From the NCBI GenBank assembly GCA_946500895.1, contig CAMMXG010000010.1, positions 1-45,835 on the forward strand: DNA of 45,835 nucleotides. The letters run 5' to 3'. The first letter of the stretch is position 1. Each line of letters starts with the position of its first letter. The notes under the pieces were generated by a model. That model ran no database searches. It saw nothing but the letters and a program-made list of their open reading frames with translations, and was not told the origin of the DNA. The stretch comes from an uncultured Mycoplasma sp. (GTDB taxonomy: Bacteria > Bacillota_I > Bacilli_A > RF39 > UBA660). The position numbers and the translations under genes were made by a program. Positions 31,340 to 40,747 of the stretch are shown here, piece by piece.

Positions 31340-32026
31340 ATGAAAAAAAATATCATGTTACTTGGTGTGCTAGCTACATTGTTGTTTGTTTTACCATCTA
31401 CTGTAAGTGCTGCTGTTTCATTTGAAGATACTGATGGTGATGGTACTTATGAGAATAGTGATGTAATTTCTGTTGGGCAATTTGGTACTATTGCGGTTGG
31501 AGATATGACTTGGGAATACGTTGAAGGTTCAGATGAAGAGAAGATTTGGACGATTTCTTTTGAAACAAGTCATCCATTTATTTATTTTTCGTTAGTTCCT
31601 GCATCAGTTTCTATTGATAGTGTGAATGTTAGTGGAAATGGCTTTGTTTTAGCGGATCAAGAGTCAGCAGGAGATGGAATGATTGATATTTTAATTGAAA
31701 ATGCTAATTCTGGTTCAGGTATGGTTACTGTAACAGTAGTTACAACAGATACTGCTGATGAAGGATGTCAATTAAATATTAGTCCTCTTAATTTAGATTG
31801 TAGTGTTAATATTCCAGGAATTTATTTTGATGATAATGGAAATGAAATTACAGCAGAGGAGTATCAAGAAGTTTGTGGAAATGCAACTACTCCTGATGAT
31901 CCTAATGATATTCCGAACAGTGAAACTGGAAGTGTTGTACCATATGTAGCCATCGGTGGGGGATTACTTGCAATTGTAGCATTGTATTTATTTAGCAGAA
32001 AATCAAATAAAGTTTATAAAATATAG
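31340..32026 (+). CDS. Sortase-anchored surface protein with NSETG signal
   Basis: Protein of 228 residues. A signal peptide, KKNIMLLGVLATLLFVLPSTVSAA, gives cleavage near residue 26. A beta-sandwich-like domain (about 27-140) recalls cohesin- or dockerin-partner folds (VTVTVVTTDTADEGCQLNIS) and carries two to three Cys. A short Asp/Pro linker leads to the C-terminal sorting signal: NSETG (about 195-199), a hydrophobic span (VVPYVAIGGGLLAIVALYLF) and the basic tail SRKSNKVYK. NSETG resembles the NPxTG motifs of class B and D-type sortases. The divergent sortase gene starts 110 bases away. AGGAAGAGG lies upstream. Confidence 0.8.
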   Translation: MKKNIMLLGVLATLLFVLPSTVSAAVSFEDTDGDGTYENSDVISVGQFGTIAVGDMTWEYVEGSDEEKIWTISFETSHPFIYFSLVPASVSIDSVNVSGNGFVLADQESAGDGMIDILIENANSGSGMVTVTVVTTDTADEGCQLNISPLNLDCSVNIPGIYFDDNGNEITAEEYQEVCGNATTPDDPNDIPNSETGSVVPYVAIGGGLLAIVALYLFSRKSNKVYKI

Positions 32027-32027
32027 T

Positions 32028-32056
32028 AAACATTAACGTGAAGTTAATGTTTTTCG
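32028..32056 (+). terminator. Terminator of surface protein gene
   Basis: AAACATTAAC (32028-32037) and GTTAATGTTT (32043-32052) form a perfect 10-bp stem with a five-base loop, followed by TTC. Confidence 0.85.
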
Positions 32057-32066
32057 TTATTTAGGT

Positions 32067-32095
32067 TTGAAACTGTAGCTGTTTTATGGTATAGT
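32067..32095 (+). promoter_or_regulatory. Promoter of lysS
   Basis: TTGAAA (32067-32072), 17 bases, TATAGT (32090-32095), 21 bases before the start codon. Unlike tyrS, no T-box is seen. Confidence 0.7.
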
Positions 32096-32116
32096 TAATG
32101 GCAAGAGGTGAAGATA

Positions 32117-34018
32117 ATGCGAGAATTTACAGAACAAGAATTAGTTAGAAGAGAAAAATTAGAAAAAATAAAAAATTTAGGAATTGATCCGTTTGGACAT
32201 AAATATCCTGTTACTGATTATTCTTTAGATATTAAAAATAAGTATGCTAATATCTCTCATGATGAGTTAGAAGAGAAGAATGTTATTGTAGAAGTTGCTG
32301 GAAGAATTATGTTTATTAGAAAGATGGGAAAAGCAAGTTTTTTCTCACTTAAAGATAAATTAGGGAATATTCAAGTTTATATTTCTATTAATGATGTAGG
32401 AGAAGAAGCTTATTCTTTATTTAAAACAGCTGATCTTGGAGATATTGTTGGAGTTAAAGGACGTCTTATGCTTACTCAAACTGGAGAGATTACCATTAAA
32501 TGTTTAGAATATACTCATTTAGTAAAAGCTTTAAGACCACTTCCTGAAAAATATCATGGTCTTAGTGATGTAGAAGAAAGATTTAGAAGAAGATATGTAG
32601 ATTTAATCATGAATGATGATTCTAGAAGAGTAGCTTTTGCAAGACCAAAGATTATCCGTTCTATTCAACATTATATGGATAGTTTGGGTTATGTTGAAGT
32701 AGAAACACCTATATTAGGAACCATTTTGGGTGGGGCGGCAGCTAAACCTTTTGTAACTCATCATAATGCTCAAAATATTGATATGTATTTAAGAATTGCG
32801 ACTGAACTTAATTTGAAAAGATTATTAGTTGGTGGTATGGATGCAGTGTATGAGATTGGGCGAATTTTCAGAAATGAAGGTATGGATAAAAAACATAATC
32901 CGGAATTTACTACTATAGAATTATATAAAGCTTTCTCTGATTTAGAGGGTATGATGGATGTTGCAGAGGGTATTGTTAGTACTTGTGCGATGGAACTTAA
33001 TGGAACATATGAAGTTGATTTTTTAGGTCATCATATAAATCTTGCTCCAGGTTTTAGAAGAGCACATATGGTTGATTTGATAAATGAGAAAACTGGTGTT
33101 AATTTCTTTGAAGTAACTTCTTTGGAAGAAGCTAAAAAATTGGCAGTAGAACATGGTGTAGAAATTGAAAATCATTTTGAATTTGGGCATATAGTTAATG
33201 CTTTCTTTGAGAAATTTGTGGAAGATACAATTATTGAGCCAACTTTTGTTTATGGGCATCCGATTGAGATTAGTCCGCTTGCTAAAAAAGATCCAAAAGA
33301 TCCAAGATTTACACAAAGATTCGAATTATTTATTATTGGTAGTGAATATGCTAATGCCTTTACAGAACTCAATGATCCAATTGATCAATATGAGAGATTT
33401 GAAAATCAATTAAAGGAAAGAGAACTTGGTAATGAAGAAGCAAATGATATGGATATTGATTTTGTTGAAGCGTTAGAATATGGTATGCCACCAGCTGGTG
33501 GTATGGGTATGGGAATTGATAGACTTGTTATGCTTCTTACAGGTAGTGAAACAATTAGAGAAGTTATTTTATTCCCAACTATGAAACCATTAAAAGAATC
33601 TTTACCAGTGAAAAAAGCAAAAGAAGTAAAAGTAGAGAATTTAAACTCATCTAATATTAAAATTGAACCGCTTTCCCTAGATTACATCGATTTTGATACT
33701 TTTAGTAAATCCGATTATCGTGCTGTTAAGATTATTGATTGTGAAGCTGTAGAAAAAAGTGAAAAGCTTTTAAAGTTTACTTTGAATGATGGTACATCAC
33801 GACCAAGAACCATTTTAAGCGGAATTCATGAATATTATGAACCTGAAGAATTAATTGGCAAAACTGCTATTGCAATTGTAAATTTACCAACAAAGAAAAT
33901 GATGGGAATTAATTCTGAGGGAATGCTTATTAGCGCAGTTCATGAAGAAAATGGAAGAGAGAGACTTCATTTACTTATTGTAGATGATAGTATTCCAGCG
34001 GGAGCAAAATTATATTAA
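32117..34018 (+). CDS. lysS: Lysyl-tRNA synthetase (class II) with C-terminal tRNA-binding domain
   Basis: Enzyme of 633 residues. Residues 1-140 are the anticodon-binding OB fold (VEVAGRIMFIRKMGKASFFSLKD). Residues 145-505 are the class II core with RFRRRYVDLI, the motif 2 region YEIGRIFRNEGMDKKHNPEF, and motif 3 GMGIDRLVMLLT. The extra 120 residues (about 515-633: SKSDYRAVKIIDCEAVEKSEKLLKF, cited as a region, and LPTKKMMGINSEGMLIS) are a Trbp111/EMAP-II-like tRNA-binding domain, usually found on MetRS. Bacterial LysRS is normally about 500 residues, so this is a fusion that should raise tRNA affinity. ATG 32117 follows AAGAGGTG. Confidence 0.93.
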   Translation: MREFTEQELVRREKLEKIKNLGIDPFGHKYPVTDYSLDIKNKYANISHDELEEKNVIVEVAGRIMFIRKMGKASFFSLKDKLGNIQVYISINDVGEEAYSLFKTADLGDIVGVKGRLMLTQTGEITIKCLEYTHLVKALRPLPEKYHGLSDVEERFRRRYVDLIMNDDSRRVAFARPKIIRSIQHYMDSLGYVEVETPILGTILGGAAAKPFVTHHNAQNIDMYLRIATELNLKRLLVGGMDAVYEIGRIFRNEGMDKKHNPEFTTIELYKAFSDLEGMMDVAEGIVSTCAMELNGTYEVDFLGHHINLAPGFRRAHMVDLINEKTGVNFFEVTSLEEAKKLAVEHGVEIENHFEFGHIVNAFFEKFVEDTIIEPTFVYGHPIEISPLAKKDPKDPRFTQRFELFIIGSEYANAFTELNDPIDQYERFENQLKERELGNEEANDMDIDFVEALEYGMPPAGGMGMGIDRLVMLLTGSETIREVILFPTMKPLKESLPVKKAKEVKVENLNSSNIKIEPLSLDYIDFDTFSKSDYRAVKIIDCEAVEKSEKLLKFTLNDGTSRPRTILSGIHEYYEPEELIGKTAIAIVNLPTKKMMGINSEGMLISAVHEENGRERLHLLIVDDSIPAGAKLY

Positions 34019-34024
34019 TTTGAT

Positions 34025-34058
34025 AAACCTTGATATATTGTTTTCAAGGTTTTTTTAA
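34025..34058 (+). terminator. Terminator of lysS
   Basis: AAACCTTG (34025-34032) and CAAGGTTT (34045-34052) stem, followed by TTTTT. Confidence 0.85.
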
Positions 34059-34077
34059 TTTATTTCGTAAATTTTTC

Positions 34078-34106
34078 TTTTCATTTAAAATGTTTTGTAT
34101 TATAAT
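34078..34106 (+). promoter_or_regulatory. Candidate promoter of YfcC-like gene
   Basis: TTTTCA (34078-34083), 17 bases, TATAAT (34101-34106), followed after eight bases by the SD GGGAGGGA. Confidence 0.55.
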
Positions 34107-34125
34107 CATTATTGGGAGGGAATTT

Positions 34126-35604
34126 ATGAAAAAGAAAGAAAGTAAATACGGACTTTTAAAGGCAGTTCTTGTTATATTAGTTTTAGCTTTTATTTTATCT
34201 TGGATTATACCTTTAGGTGCATATTCATCTAGTGGTTTTTCAGAACTTGGAGTACTTAGATTAGGTATTTATGATATTGCTTCTTCTATTTATTATGGAA
34301 TAAGCTTTGGATTAGATAAAATTGTTTTGCTTTTTGCTATTGGAGCATTTTATGGTGTTATAACAAGAACACAAGGTTATGAGAGAATTGTGTCTAGTAT
34401 TGCGAGTAAGATGAACAAAAAGTTCGCAGTAGTGATGTTTTCTATTATTTTAGCTGTACTTACTAGTGTACTTACTCAAACATTTGCTGTTTTAATATTT
34501 GTTCCATTTATTATTTCAATTTTAAATCGTATGAAATTAGATAAGATGACTATTTTAGCAACTACTTTTGGTTCTATTTTAGTTGGTATTATGGGAGCAA
34601 CATATGGTACAGATGGCGTTAATGCTTTAAATCTTTATTTGGGATATACAACTGAATATCCAAATGTTATGCCAGCTTTATGGGTTAGAGCAGGAATACT
34701 TGTTATTGGATTAGTATTATTTAATTTCTTTACTCTTACTCATATGAATAAGGTTCAAAAAGATGCAGAAAGTATTGATTTGTTTGAAGTTGAAGTAACT
34801 GAAGAAGAAGCACCAAAAAGAAAGAAAATGGTTCCAATTATTGTTATTGGAGTATTATTATTCGCTTTAGTAATATTAGGATTTGTTAATTGGAGAGCTG
34901 ATTTTGGTATTGAAGCTTTTAATGATTTCCATAACTATGTTACTGAGGATATTGTGATTGAAGGTTCTACTGAAAGTTCTGATGATTTCTTTATCTTTAG
35001 AGATTTACTTGGTATTCAAACAGGGCCTTTAGGTGAATGGGATAATTTGATGATTACTACTGTCTTGATTATTTTTACTTTAATTTTAGCAGTATGTTAT
35101 CGAATGAAAGCGAATGAAGTAATTGATAATGCAAAAAGAGGAATTAAGAAATTTATTGTTCCGTCTTTATGTATTGTAGGAGCGTATATTTTAATGGTTA
35201 TTGTATATCATCCATCTTATGCTCAATCATCTTATATTGCAACAATTGTTAATAGACTTTTAACTTTGACTGATGGATTTAATATTGCTACTATGACTTT
35301 ATCTAGTTTGCTTTTAAATATTTTCCATACAGACTTAGGATTTACGGGATTTGTGTTTGGTAATGTTCAAACAGTAGGTAATTTCTTAATAACTGAATAT
35401 GCTGATTATATTAATCCTGTTTATACTATGCTTACTTCTTTATATGGTTTTGTTCAATTCTTTATTCCAACCAGTGTTGTTTTAGGAATTGGACTTGTAT
35501 CGCTTAAAGTAAAATATAAAGATTGGTTAAAGTATATATGGCGATTCTTAGTTGGTATGTTTATTTGCTTACTAATCATATTTATTTTGATGTCTATTAT
35601 TTAG
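34126..35604 (+). CDS. YfcC/DcuC-family membrane carrier
   Basis: Integral membrane protein of 492 residues with about 11-12 transmembrane helices. The first span with FILSWIIPLGAYS corresponds to the TWIIPxGxF motif of YfcC and arginine/ornithine-type carriers. The conserved re-entrant region appears as SVLTQTFAVLIFVPFI and TTFGSILVGIMGATYG. A charged loop (about 205-225) separates two halves. Two extracellular acidic stretches (around 275-305) are unusual. The family moves dicarboxylates or basic amino acids; the substrate cannot be told here. ATG at 34126 follows GGGAGGGA; upstream in-frame codons lack an SD. Confidence 0.6.
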   Translation: MKKKESKYGLLKAVLVILVLAFILSWIIPLGAYSSSGFSELGVLRLGIYDIASSIYYGISFGLDKIVLLFAIGAFYGVITRTQGYERIVSSIASKMNKKFAVVMFSIILAVLTSVLTQTFAVLIFVPFIISILNRMKLDKMTILATTFGSILVGIMGATYGTDGVNALNLYLGYTTEYPNVMPALWVRAGILVIGLVLFNFFTLTHMNKVQKDAESIDLFEVEVTEEEAPKRKKMVPIIVIGVLLFALVILGFVNWRADFGIEAFNDFHNYVTEDIVIEGSTESSDDFFIFRDLLGIQTGPLGEWDNLMITTVLIIFTLILAVCYRMKANEVIDNAKRGIKKFIVPSLCIVGAYILMVIVYHPSYAQSSYIATIVNRLLTLTDGFNIATMTLSSLLLNIFHTDLGFTGFVFGNVQTVGNFLITEYADYINPVYTMLTSLYGFVQFFIPTSVVLGIGLVSLKVKYKDWLKYIWRFLVGMFICLLIIFILMSII

Positions 35605-35605
35605 G

Positions 35606-35626
35606 AGAGCTTTATGCTCTTTTTTG
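35606..35626 (+). terminator. Terminator of YfcC-like gene
   Basis: AGAGC and GCTCT arms with a TTTAT loop, then TTTTTT, two bases after the stop codon. Confidence 0.8.
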
Positions 35627-35637
35627 CTTTCTTTATG

Positions 35638-35666
35638 TTGAAAAAATGCTGGTTACATGTTATAAT
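35638..35666 (+). promoter_or_regulatory. Promoter of the Tad-like export operon
   Basis: TTGAAA (35638-35643), 17 bases, TATAAT (35661-35666). It is the only clear promoter ahead of the seven genes from 35692 to 44421, all closely spaced and without terminators between them. Confidence 0.75.
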
Positions 35667-35691
35667 TTAGATTATGAGGTTGGTGTATACT

Positions 35692-36447
35692 ATGAAAAAA
35701 ATTAAAGCATTTGCTTTTACGTTTCTTTTATTCTTTTTAAGCACTAATGTATATGCGGTGTGTGATGTTACAGAAACGAATACATTAAATAGTTTAGCGA
35801 CAAATGTAAGAATAAGTTATGAGGTAGTTCAGGTGGAAATTCCTATGGATGAAAATTTTAATCCACCAGATGGTGTAAGTGATGAAGATATGGAAGATTA
35901 TGTGGCATATCAAGATTACTTTCGCTTTTATATAAGTAATGTTACTGAAGAACTTTATATAGTGGTTACTAATCAAGAAACAAATGAGAGAAGAACTTAT
36001 ACTTATGATGATGTAGTAGATGGTGTGATTACTTTTGATGAGGTTGTCGGAATATCTATTACTAATTATACAATTGAAGTATACAGTTCATCTGCTACAA
36101 ATTGCCCTGATAGTTTACTTTATACTTGGTATGAAACTACACCTATGTATAATGTATTTAGTGAATCTAGTTTATGTGTAGGAATTGAAGAATTTTATTT
36201 ATGTCATGAATATTTATCTGTTGATACATCCTTTGAAAATTTTAATCAATTGGTAGGAGAATATCGAGCTGGACATATTGATGATAATGGACAAGAAATT
36301 ACAGAGCCTGTTGAAGATGATGGAGGGTTCTTTGAATTCATAGGTGATCATTTGGTTGTTGTAATTGTAGTAGCTGTAATTATTGTTGCAGCAGGGGGAT
36401 TGATTACGTTTGTGGTAATTAAAAAGCAAAGGAGTAGGATAGTATGA
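35692..36447 (+). CDS. Secreted, C-terminally anchored protein of the Tad-like locus
   Basis: Protein of 251 residues; ATG 35692 follows GAGGTTGGTG, and an ATG six codons earlier lies in that SD. A signal peptide (KKIKAFAFTFLLFFLSTNVYAV) precedes an acidic beta-rich domain with five Cys, and the C-terminus has a membrane span (about 223-244, VVVIVVAVIIVAAGGLITFVV) with a basic tail KKQRSRIV. This topology places the domain outside, held at the membrane. No family was recognised. Its stop overlaps the start of the giant Cys-rich gene by four bases (ATGA), so the two are probably produced in fixed ratio. Confidence 0.7.
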   Translation: MKKIKAFAFTFLLFFLSTNVYAVCDVTETNTLNSLATNVRISYEVVQVEIPMDENFNPPDGVSDEDMEDYVAYQDYFRFYISNVTEELYIVVTNQETNERRTYTYDDVVDGVITFDEVVGISITNYTIEVYSSSATNCPDSLLYTWYETTPMYNVFSESSLCVGIEEFYLCHEYLSVDTSFENFNQLVGEYRAGHIDDNGQEITEPVEDDGGFFEFIGDHLVVVIVVAVIIVAAGGLITFVVIKKQRSRIV

Positions 36448-39400
36448 AAAAGTTTTTAAAGAATACTAGTTTGTTTATTATTACCTTAATGTTAATTTTT
36501 GGTTTTAGTTCAAATGTAAATGCTGCTGCAGAAGAATGTGAAGCAGCAGGAATAACTGATTCTAATCAATGTCGTGTTACTGAAAATAGAACGATAATTG
36601 TCGCAGGTAATGGTTATAAGTATAGACCTCTTACAAGTGCTACTAATACATATAAGTCTGCTGTTGGTACGCATGGAAGATATAGTTCTAAAACTGGTTT
36701 AGGTGTAAACTGGTATAGTGATATTGGTATTGATTATTATGTTAATGGTAGTATTTATGCTAGTGGTAGAGGATATTTTTCAGCTTATCGTGATCGTAAT
36801 TTATCTAGTGTTGTTATGTTTTGTTTAGATGCTCAACATGAAGGATATAATCCACTATATGCAGAAAGATTTTTACTAGATAGTAGTGAATCTAATGGTG
36901 TTAAAGCCTTTGACGTTGCTGTTATGGATATTTTACTTGGTGGTGGAAGTAGTGTGGCTTCTCCGGTAAGTGATGCTACTATTACTGATTATTGGGCTAG
37001 ATTAATTGCCATTAGAGCAGTTGAATATACATTTGGATATTATAATGCTGCTTCTACTGCTTATACTGGAGCTTTTCATGCTAATTTATCTGCAATTAAT
37101 ACATGGTTAAATGAAGATTCTTCTCATTATGATGCTTTATATCAAGCAATGGGTGGATATATTTCTCCAAGATCTACATTTACTATTAATACTAGTTCAT
37201 ATTTTAGTGGCGCTGCAATGGAAACGGCAAAAAATTATTATTTTCATGCTTTAGATGCAGCTGTTGAATATCTAAATAATTTAGATAATCTTGCTGATGT
37301 TGATACTGATACGATTTTACCAGAACCAACTGAGGTAGAAGTAGAAGAAAGACCTGAAGGAGATTTTGTTTCTAAAGATGTAGTTCATACTATTACTGTT
37401 TCTGGTTTGCCTGCTAATGATCAAAATGAGTTTGTTATTAATGGTTTAAAGTTTGAAAATGATGAGATGCCAACAGGATTAACTGCATATATTAAATCAA
37501 TTAAAATTGGTGATTATATTGAACTTGAAACATCTAATGAAGGACAGGATCTTGAAGTGTTGTTTGGTAACAATTTGCTTGGCTTGAACTATAATCTTGG
37601 AAGTAGTGATGTTATTGATTTTACAGAACCAACTACTATTGAGATAACTGTACATTTTGAAGGTTATGAAACAGCTAATGATGGATATTCAATTGAAACT
37701 TTAAAATGTGGAGAAGCTCCAATTAAATATTATATAGATGGTTCTTATACTTCATCAGAATTTGGAGAATATAGTAATTATGTAGCTGTTATTTGGTATA
37801 ATAATCGTTCTAATACCCAAAGATATTTAAGTATTGAAAAAGCTGGAGATAATGGAACTGGTGAAACTTGGATAAGTGAATATGAAACTTATTTAATCGA
37901 TGCTTGTGATTGTGATGATTTGATTGATGCGTGTGTTGCTTCTGGAAATATTAACAGTGATGAATGTCAAGAGTTATTTGATGCTGATTGTGGTGAATGT
38001 GCTGAACTTGATGCTGAATGTCAATTAGGTAATGAAGATGCATGTGATGAATATGGAGCAGTTTGTGAAGTAGAATGTCCTACAACGGTTGATAATTTTA
38101 ATTGTTGTGATGTTAATAATAATTTAGTTATCTCTCCTTTAGATGATTGGGAAGTTAATATTGAAGGTCCAAAAGATGGAGATATATATACCTGCTTTGT
38201 TAGTCAAATTGATGGGCAAGTTGATTTACAAGGTGATGGCGTTGGTGCTGAGAATGTCGGCGGTGCTGTCGATGATGTAGGTAATGATTATACTTTGGAT
38301 CAAAATAGATATTGTGTTGTATCTTGTAAGGAAGATTATTATATGACAATGCCTACTGCTAAACTTGTAAATGCTGGAAGATATTTCACATTTAAAGCAG
38401 AAATTGATGGTACAAAAACTTGTTATACTAATACCATTGATAGGGATTTATATAATGAGGATATTATAGATATACAAGAGCGTATATATGATGCTTATAA
38501 TGGTTATATTAGATATCAAACTGCTTTGGAATCTAATCCACATAGTTTAGATCCTGTAACTAGATGTGGGGGCTGTAATGCTTATTGTCATGGCTCAGAA
38601 TGTACAAGAGATATTACCTATATTCCTGGTGCTACTACTGATGACTTTAGTTATACTGCTTATTATCCTACATTTAATGAGAATACTGGCCAAGTAATTA
38701 GTCTTAATCCAACTACTGAATATGGTCCTGAGTCAGATACTACTCAAACTCATTCAGAAAGCGATTCAGCTTCGTGTACTAGGACAAATAGCGAGGGAGA
38801 GACTGTTCCATGTACTCATACTTGTAGCTATACTGTAGTTGATGAAGTTCGTGATGCTGCATATTTAATTAATAGACTAACTGAACGTAGAGATTATTAT
38901 CTTGGATTATTAAATGCGGCGATTGATGATTATTATGAAACTATTGATTTATATAATAGTTGTTCTGGTTGGGAAACTGAGCTTCAATATGATAAAGAAA
39001 ATCCTCATGTATATTATGATTATGAAGAAAGTTATTTAGATGATTTAGCTAATGGCTATGGTGAAATGACTTCAGTTATTTCTAATAAGAATACTTCTGA
39101 TTGGTATTGTAATGGTATATCTTCTTCAAGCGATTTTGTTTATGGAACTGTAAATAGTTCTTATGATAGTTGTAATAATTCGACTTCATATCGTGAAAGT
39201 CAATTAAGTTATGTTATGTGTGATTCTGGTAGCAGAAGATGTTGGGTAGAGACAGAAAATATTTCAGATGCTACTTATAAAAAGATAACATCTTCAGTTG
39301 AAGCTGATTATGTGCCAGCTACATTGTTCTATAATATTTATCCTAGTGGTGAAATTGTTTCTGCTGAGGATTATGAGAGTAGTGGACGTGATGATGGTGT

Positions 39401-40304
39401 AGCTATCGAAAATGGATTACCTGTTAGTTTAAGTACAAGACGTGGTATATATAAATATACAGTCAATATTGAGAGCCTTGGTGAGTTCTATGAAAACGGA
39501 AGTGCTTTTGAGAATCCAAGTAATGGTGATCCTGGTAGACTTATTGCTAGTGATAGAGATGATAATGCTGTTATCAACAAAGATGAATATGGTGAATTTG
39601 TTGATGAAAATGGTACAGTTCAGTATGCATGTTCTTATCTAGTTAATATGGGTATTACTGATGAAGATACAATTGTCTGTGATTTTGATACGGAGTGTAC
39701 GGGTGATGATTGTATTGCAGATTGTATTGGACCAAATTGTGATTATGAATGTGATGGTGAAGACTGTATCGCAGATTGTATTGGTGCAGGATGTATTTAT
39801 GATAGCGATGCGGGTACTTCACTAATTGAAAGAGTTGTATCTTTATCAAATTTATTCCCTAATGGTACTAATTCATATAACTGGAATCGTGATATGAATG
39901 AAAAAGCTGAAGTAACTATTGATGAGATACAAGATGCTGGAAATGCAGTTTATAGTGAAGATCCAATTCTTAGTGTTACCATAACTCCTAGTGTTGCACG
40001 AGCAATTAAGCAGTATAATGATGATGCTGAAGCTTATGGTGGTTATTCTAATAGTACACTTTCTTGTTATGCTTTAGATGGTTATGAAGAAATAGCTTGC
40101 TACAGTTCATTTATTACTGGATTGTTAGATGGTTATGTTGAATATGATGGAGTTAATTATATTAATAATATCGATGTTGTTAATGATCGTAGCTTAGTTA
40201 TGGGTAATAATTATCGTACTGTTCGTGATAACAATACTGAATACTTTACTACATGGAGTACTGGTATATCTGAAGAAGATATGATCGGTCCTTCATGGAA
40301 GTAG
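36444..40304 (+). CDS. Giant Cys-rich secreted protein of the Tad-like locus
   Basis: Protein of 1286 residues with a signal peptide (KKFLKNTSLFIITLMLIFGFSSNVNAA) and no later membrane span or sorting motif. Residues 30-280 form a Tyr/Ser/Ala-rich domain containing VMFCLDAQ and WARLIAIRAVEYTFGY, somewhat like thioester adhesin domains, but the expected Gln is Arg. About 45 cysteines are clustered: DACDCDD to NFNCCDV near 485-555, CGGCNAYCHGSEC near 710, and two near-repeats GDDCIADCIGPNC and GEDCIADCIGAGC near 1090-1115. Extensive disulfide bonding is likely. It lies between an anchored protein and TadE/CpaB/CpaF/TadB/TadC-like genes, so it is the likely cargo, tip or shaft component. Confidence 0.7.
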   Translation: MKKFLKNTSLFIITLMLIFGFSSNVNAAAEECEAAGITDSNQCRVTENRTIIVAGNGYKYRPLTSATNTYKSAVGTHGRYSSKTGLGVNWYSDIGIDYYVNGSIYASGRGYFSAYRDRNLSSVVMFCLDAQHEGYNPLYAERFLLDSSESNGVKAFDVAVMDILLGGGSSVASPVSDATITDYWARLIAIRAVEYTFGYYNAASTAYTGAFHANLSAINTWLNEDSSHYDALYQAMGGYISPRSTFTINTSSYFSGAAMETAKNYYFHALDAAVEYLNNLDNLADVDTDTILPEPTEVEVEERPEGDFVSKDVVHTITVSGLPANDQNEFVINGLKFENDEMPTGLTAYIKSIKIGDYIELETSNEGQDLEVLFGNNLLGLNYNLGSSDVIDFTEPTTIEITVHFEGYETANDGYSIETLKCGEAPIKYYIDGSYTSSEFGEYSNYVAVIWYNNRSNTQRYLSIEKAGDNGTGETWISEYETYLIDACDCDDLIDACVASGNINSDECQELFDADCGECAELDAECQLGNEDACDEYGAVCEVECPTTVDNFNCCDVNNNLVISPLDDWEVNIEGPKDGDIYTCFVSQIDGQVDLQGDGVGAENVGGAVDDVGNDYTLDQNRYCVVSCKEDYYMTMPTAKLVNAGRYFTFKAEIDGTKTCYTNTIDRDLYNEDIIDIQERIYDAYNGYIRYQTALESNPHSLDPVTRCGGCNAYCHGSECTRDITYIPGATTDDFSYTAYYPTFNENTGQVISLNPTTEYGPESDTTQTHSESDSASCTRTNSEGETVPCTHTCSYTVVDEVRDAAYLINRLTERRDYYLGLLNAAIDDYYETIDLYNSCSGWETELQYDKENPHVYYDYEESYLDDLANGYGEMTSVISNKNTSDWYCNGISSSSDFVYGTVNSSYDSCNNSTSYRESQLSYVMCDSGSRRCWVETENISDATYKKITSSVEADYVPATLFYNIYPSGEIVSAEDYESSGRDDGVAIENGLPVSLSTRRGIYKYTVNIESLGEFYENGSAFENPSNGDPGRLIASDRDDNAVINKDEYGEFVDENGTVQYACSYLVNMGITDEDTIVCDFDTECTGDDCIADCIGPNCDYECDGEDCIADCIGAGCIYDSDAGTSLIERVVSLSNLFPNGTNSYNWNRDMNEKAEVTIDEIQDAGNAVYSEDPILSVTITPSVARAIKQYNDDAEAYGGYSNSTLSCYALDGYEEIACYSSFITGLLDGYVEYDGVNYINNIDVVNDRSLVMGNNYRTVRDNNTEYFTTWSTGISEEDMIGPSWK

Positions 40305-40321
40305 GAAAGGGGAGTTAAATA

Positions 40322-40738
40322 ATGCAAAGTTCTTATTGGGGTTACTGGTTAGTTGTTATGGGTGTTGCTATTGTTGGTCTTATGATATCAGTGCAAGGCA
40401 TAACAACTAACACTACCCAAGATAGTTATGCGATAAGAGAAATAACTGATGCGGCAATGCTAGAAGCAGTAGATTATGGATATTATCGTGATTATAATGA
40501 AATTAAAATTAATAAAGAAAAATTTATGGAAGTTTTTCTTCGTATGACTGCTGAGGTTATGGGAGTAAACGATACATATGAAGTAAATTTCTATGCTATT
40601 TATGAAGCTCCACCAAAAGTTAGTGTTGAAATTAAATCTAATAGTGGTACTAACTTTATTTCGGCAGGAGATTATGATACAACAACAAGAATAGATGCAA
40701 TTATTCAGATTCATGCTGAAAGTTATAATAGAAATTAG
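40322..40738 (+). CDS. TadE-like pseudopilin
   Basis: Protein of 138 residues: a short polar N-terminus, a hydrophobic helix (about 8-27, WLVVMGVAIVGLMISVQGI), then an extracellular domain (FMEVFLRMTAEVMGVNDTYEVNFYAIYEAP, quoted in part; residues 65-110). The arrangement is that of TadE/TadF-type minor pseudopilins, and it resembles a DUF5411-like family in low-GC bacteria. No clear prepilin peptidase site precedes the helix. AGGGGAG lies upstream. It follows the giant protein by 17 bases, and its stop overlaps the SD of the CpaB-like gene. Confidence 0.6.
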   Translation: MQSSYWGYWLVVMGVAIVGLMISVQGITTNTTQDSYAIREITDAAMLEAVDYGYYRDYNEIKINKEKFMEVFLRMTAEVMGVNDTYEVNFYAIYEAPPKVSVEIKSNSGTNFISAGDYDTTTRIDAIIQIHAESYNRN

Positions 40739-40747
40739 GAGGATGAA

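Noticed and set aside
36444-37300. Thioester adhesin domain in the giant protein
   Set aside because: A CLD motif is present, but the aligned IRAVEY lacks the Gln required for the thioester, so the call was not made.
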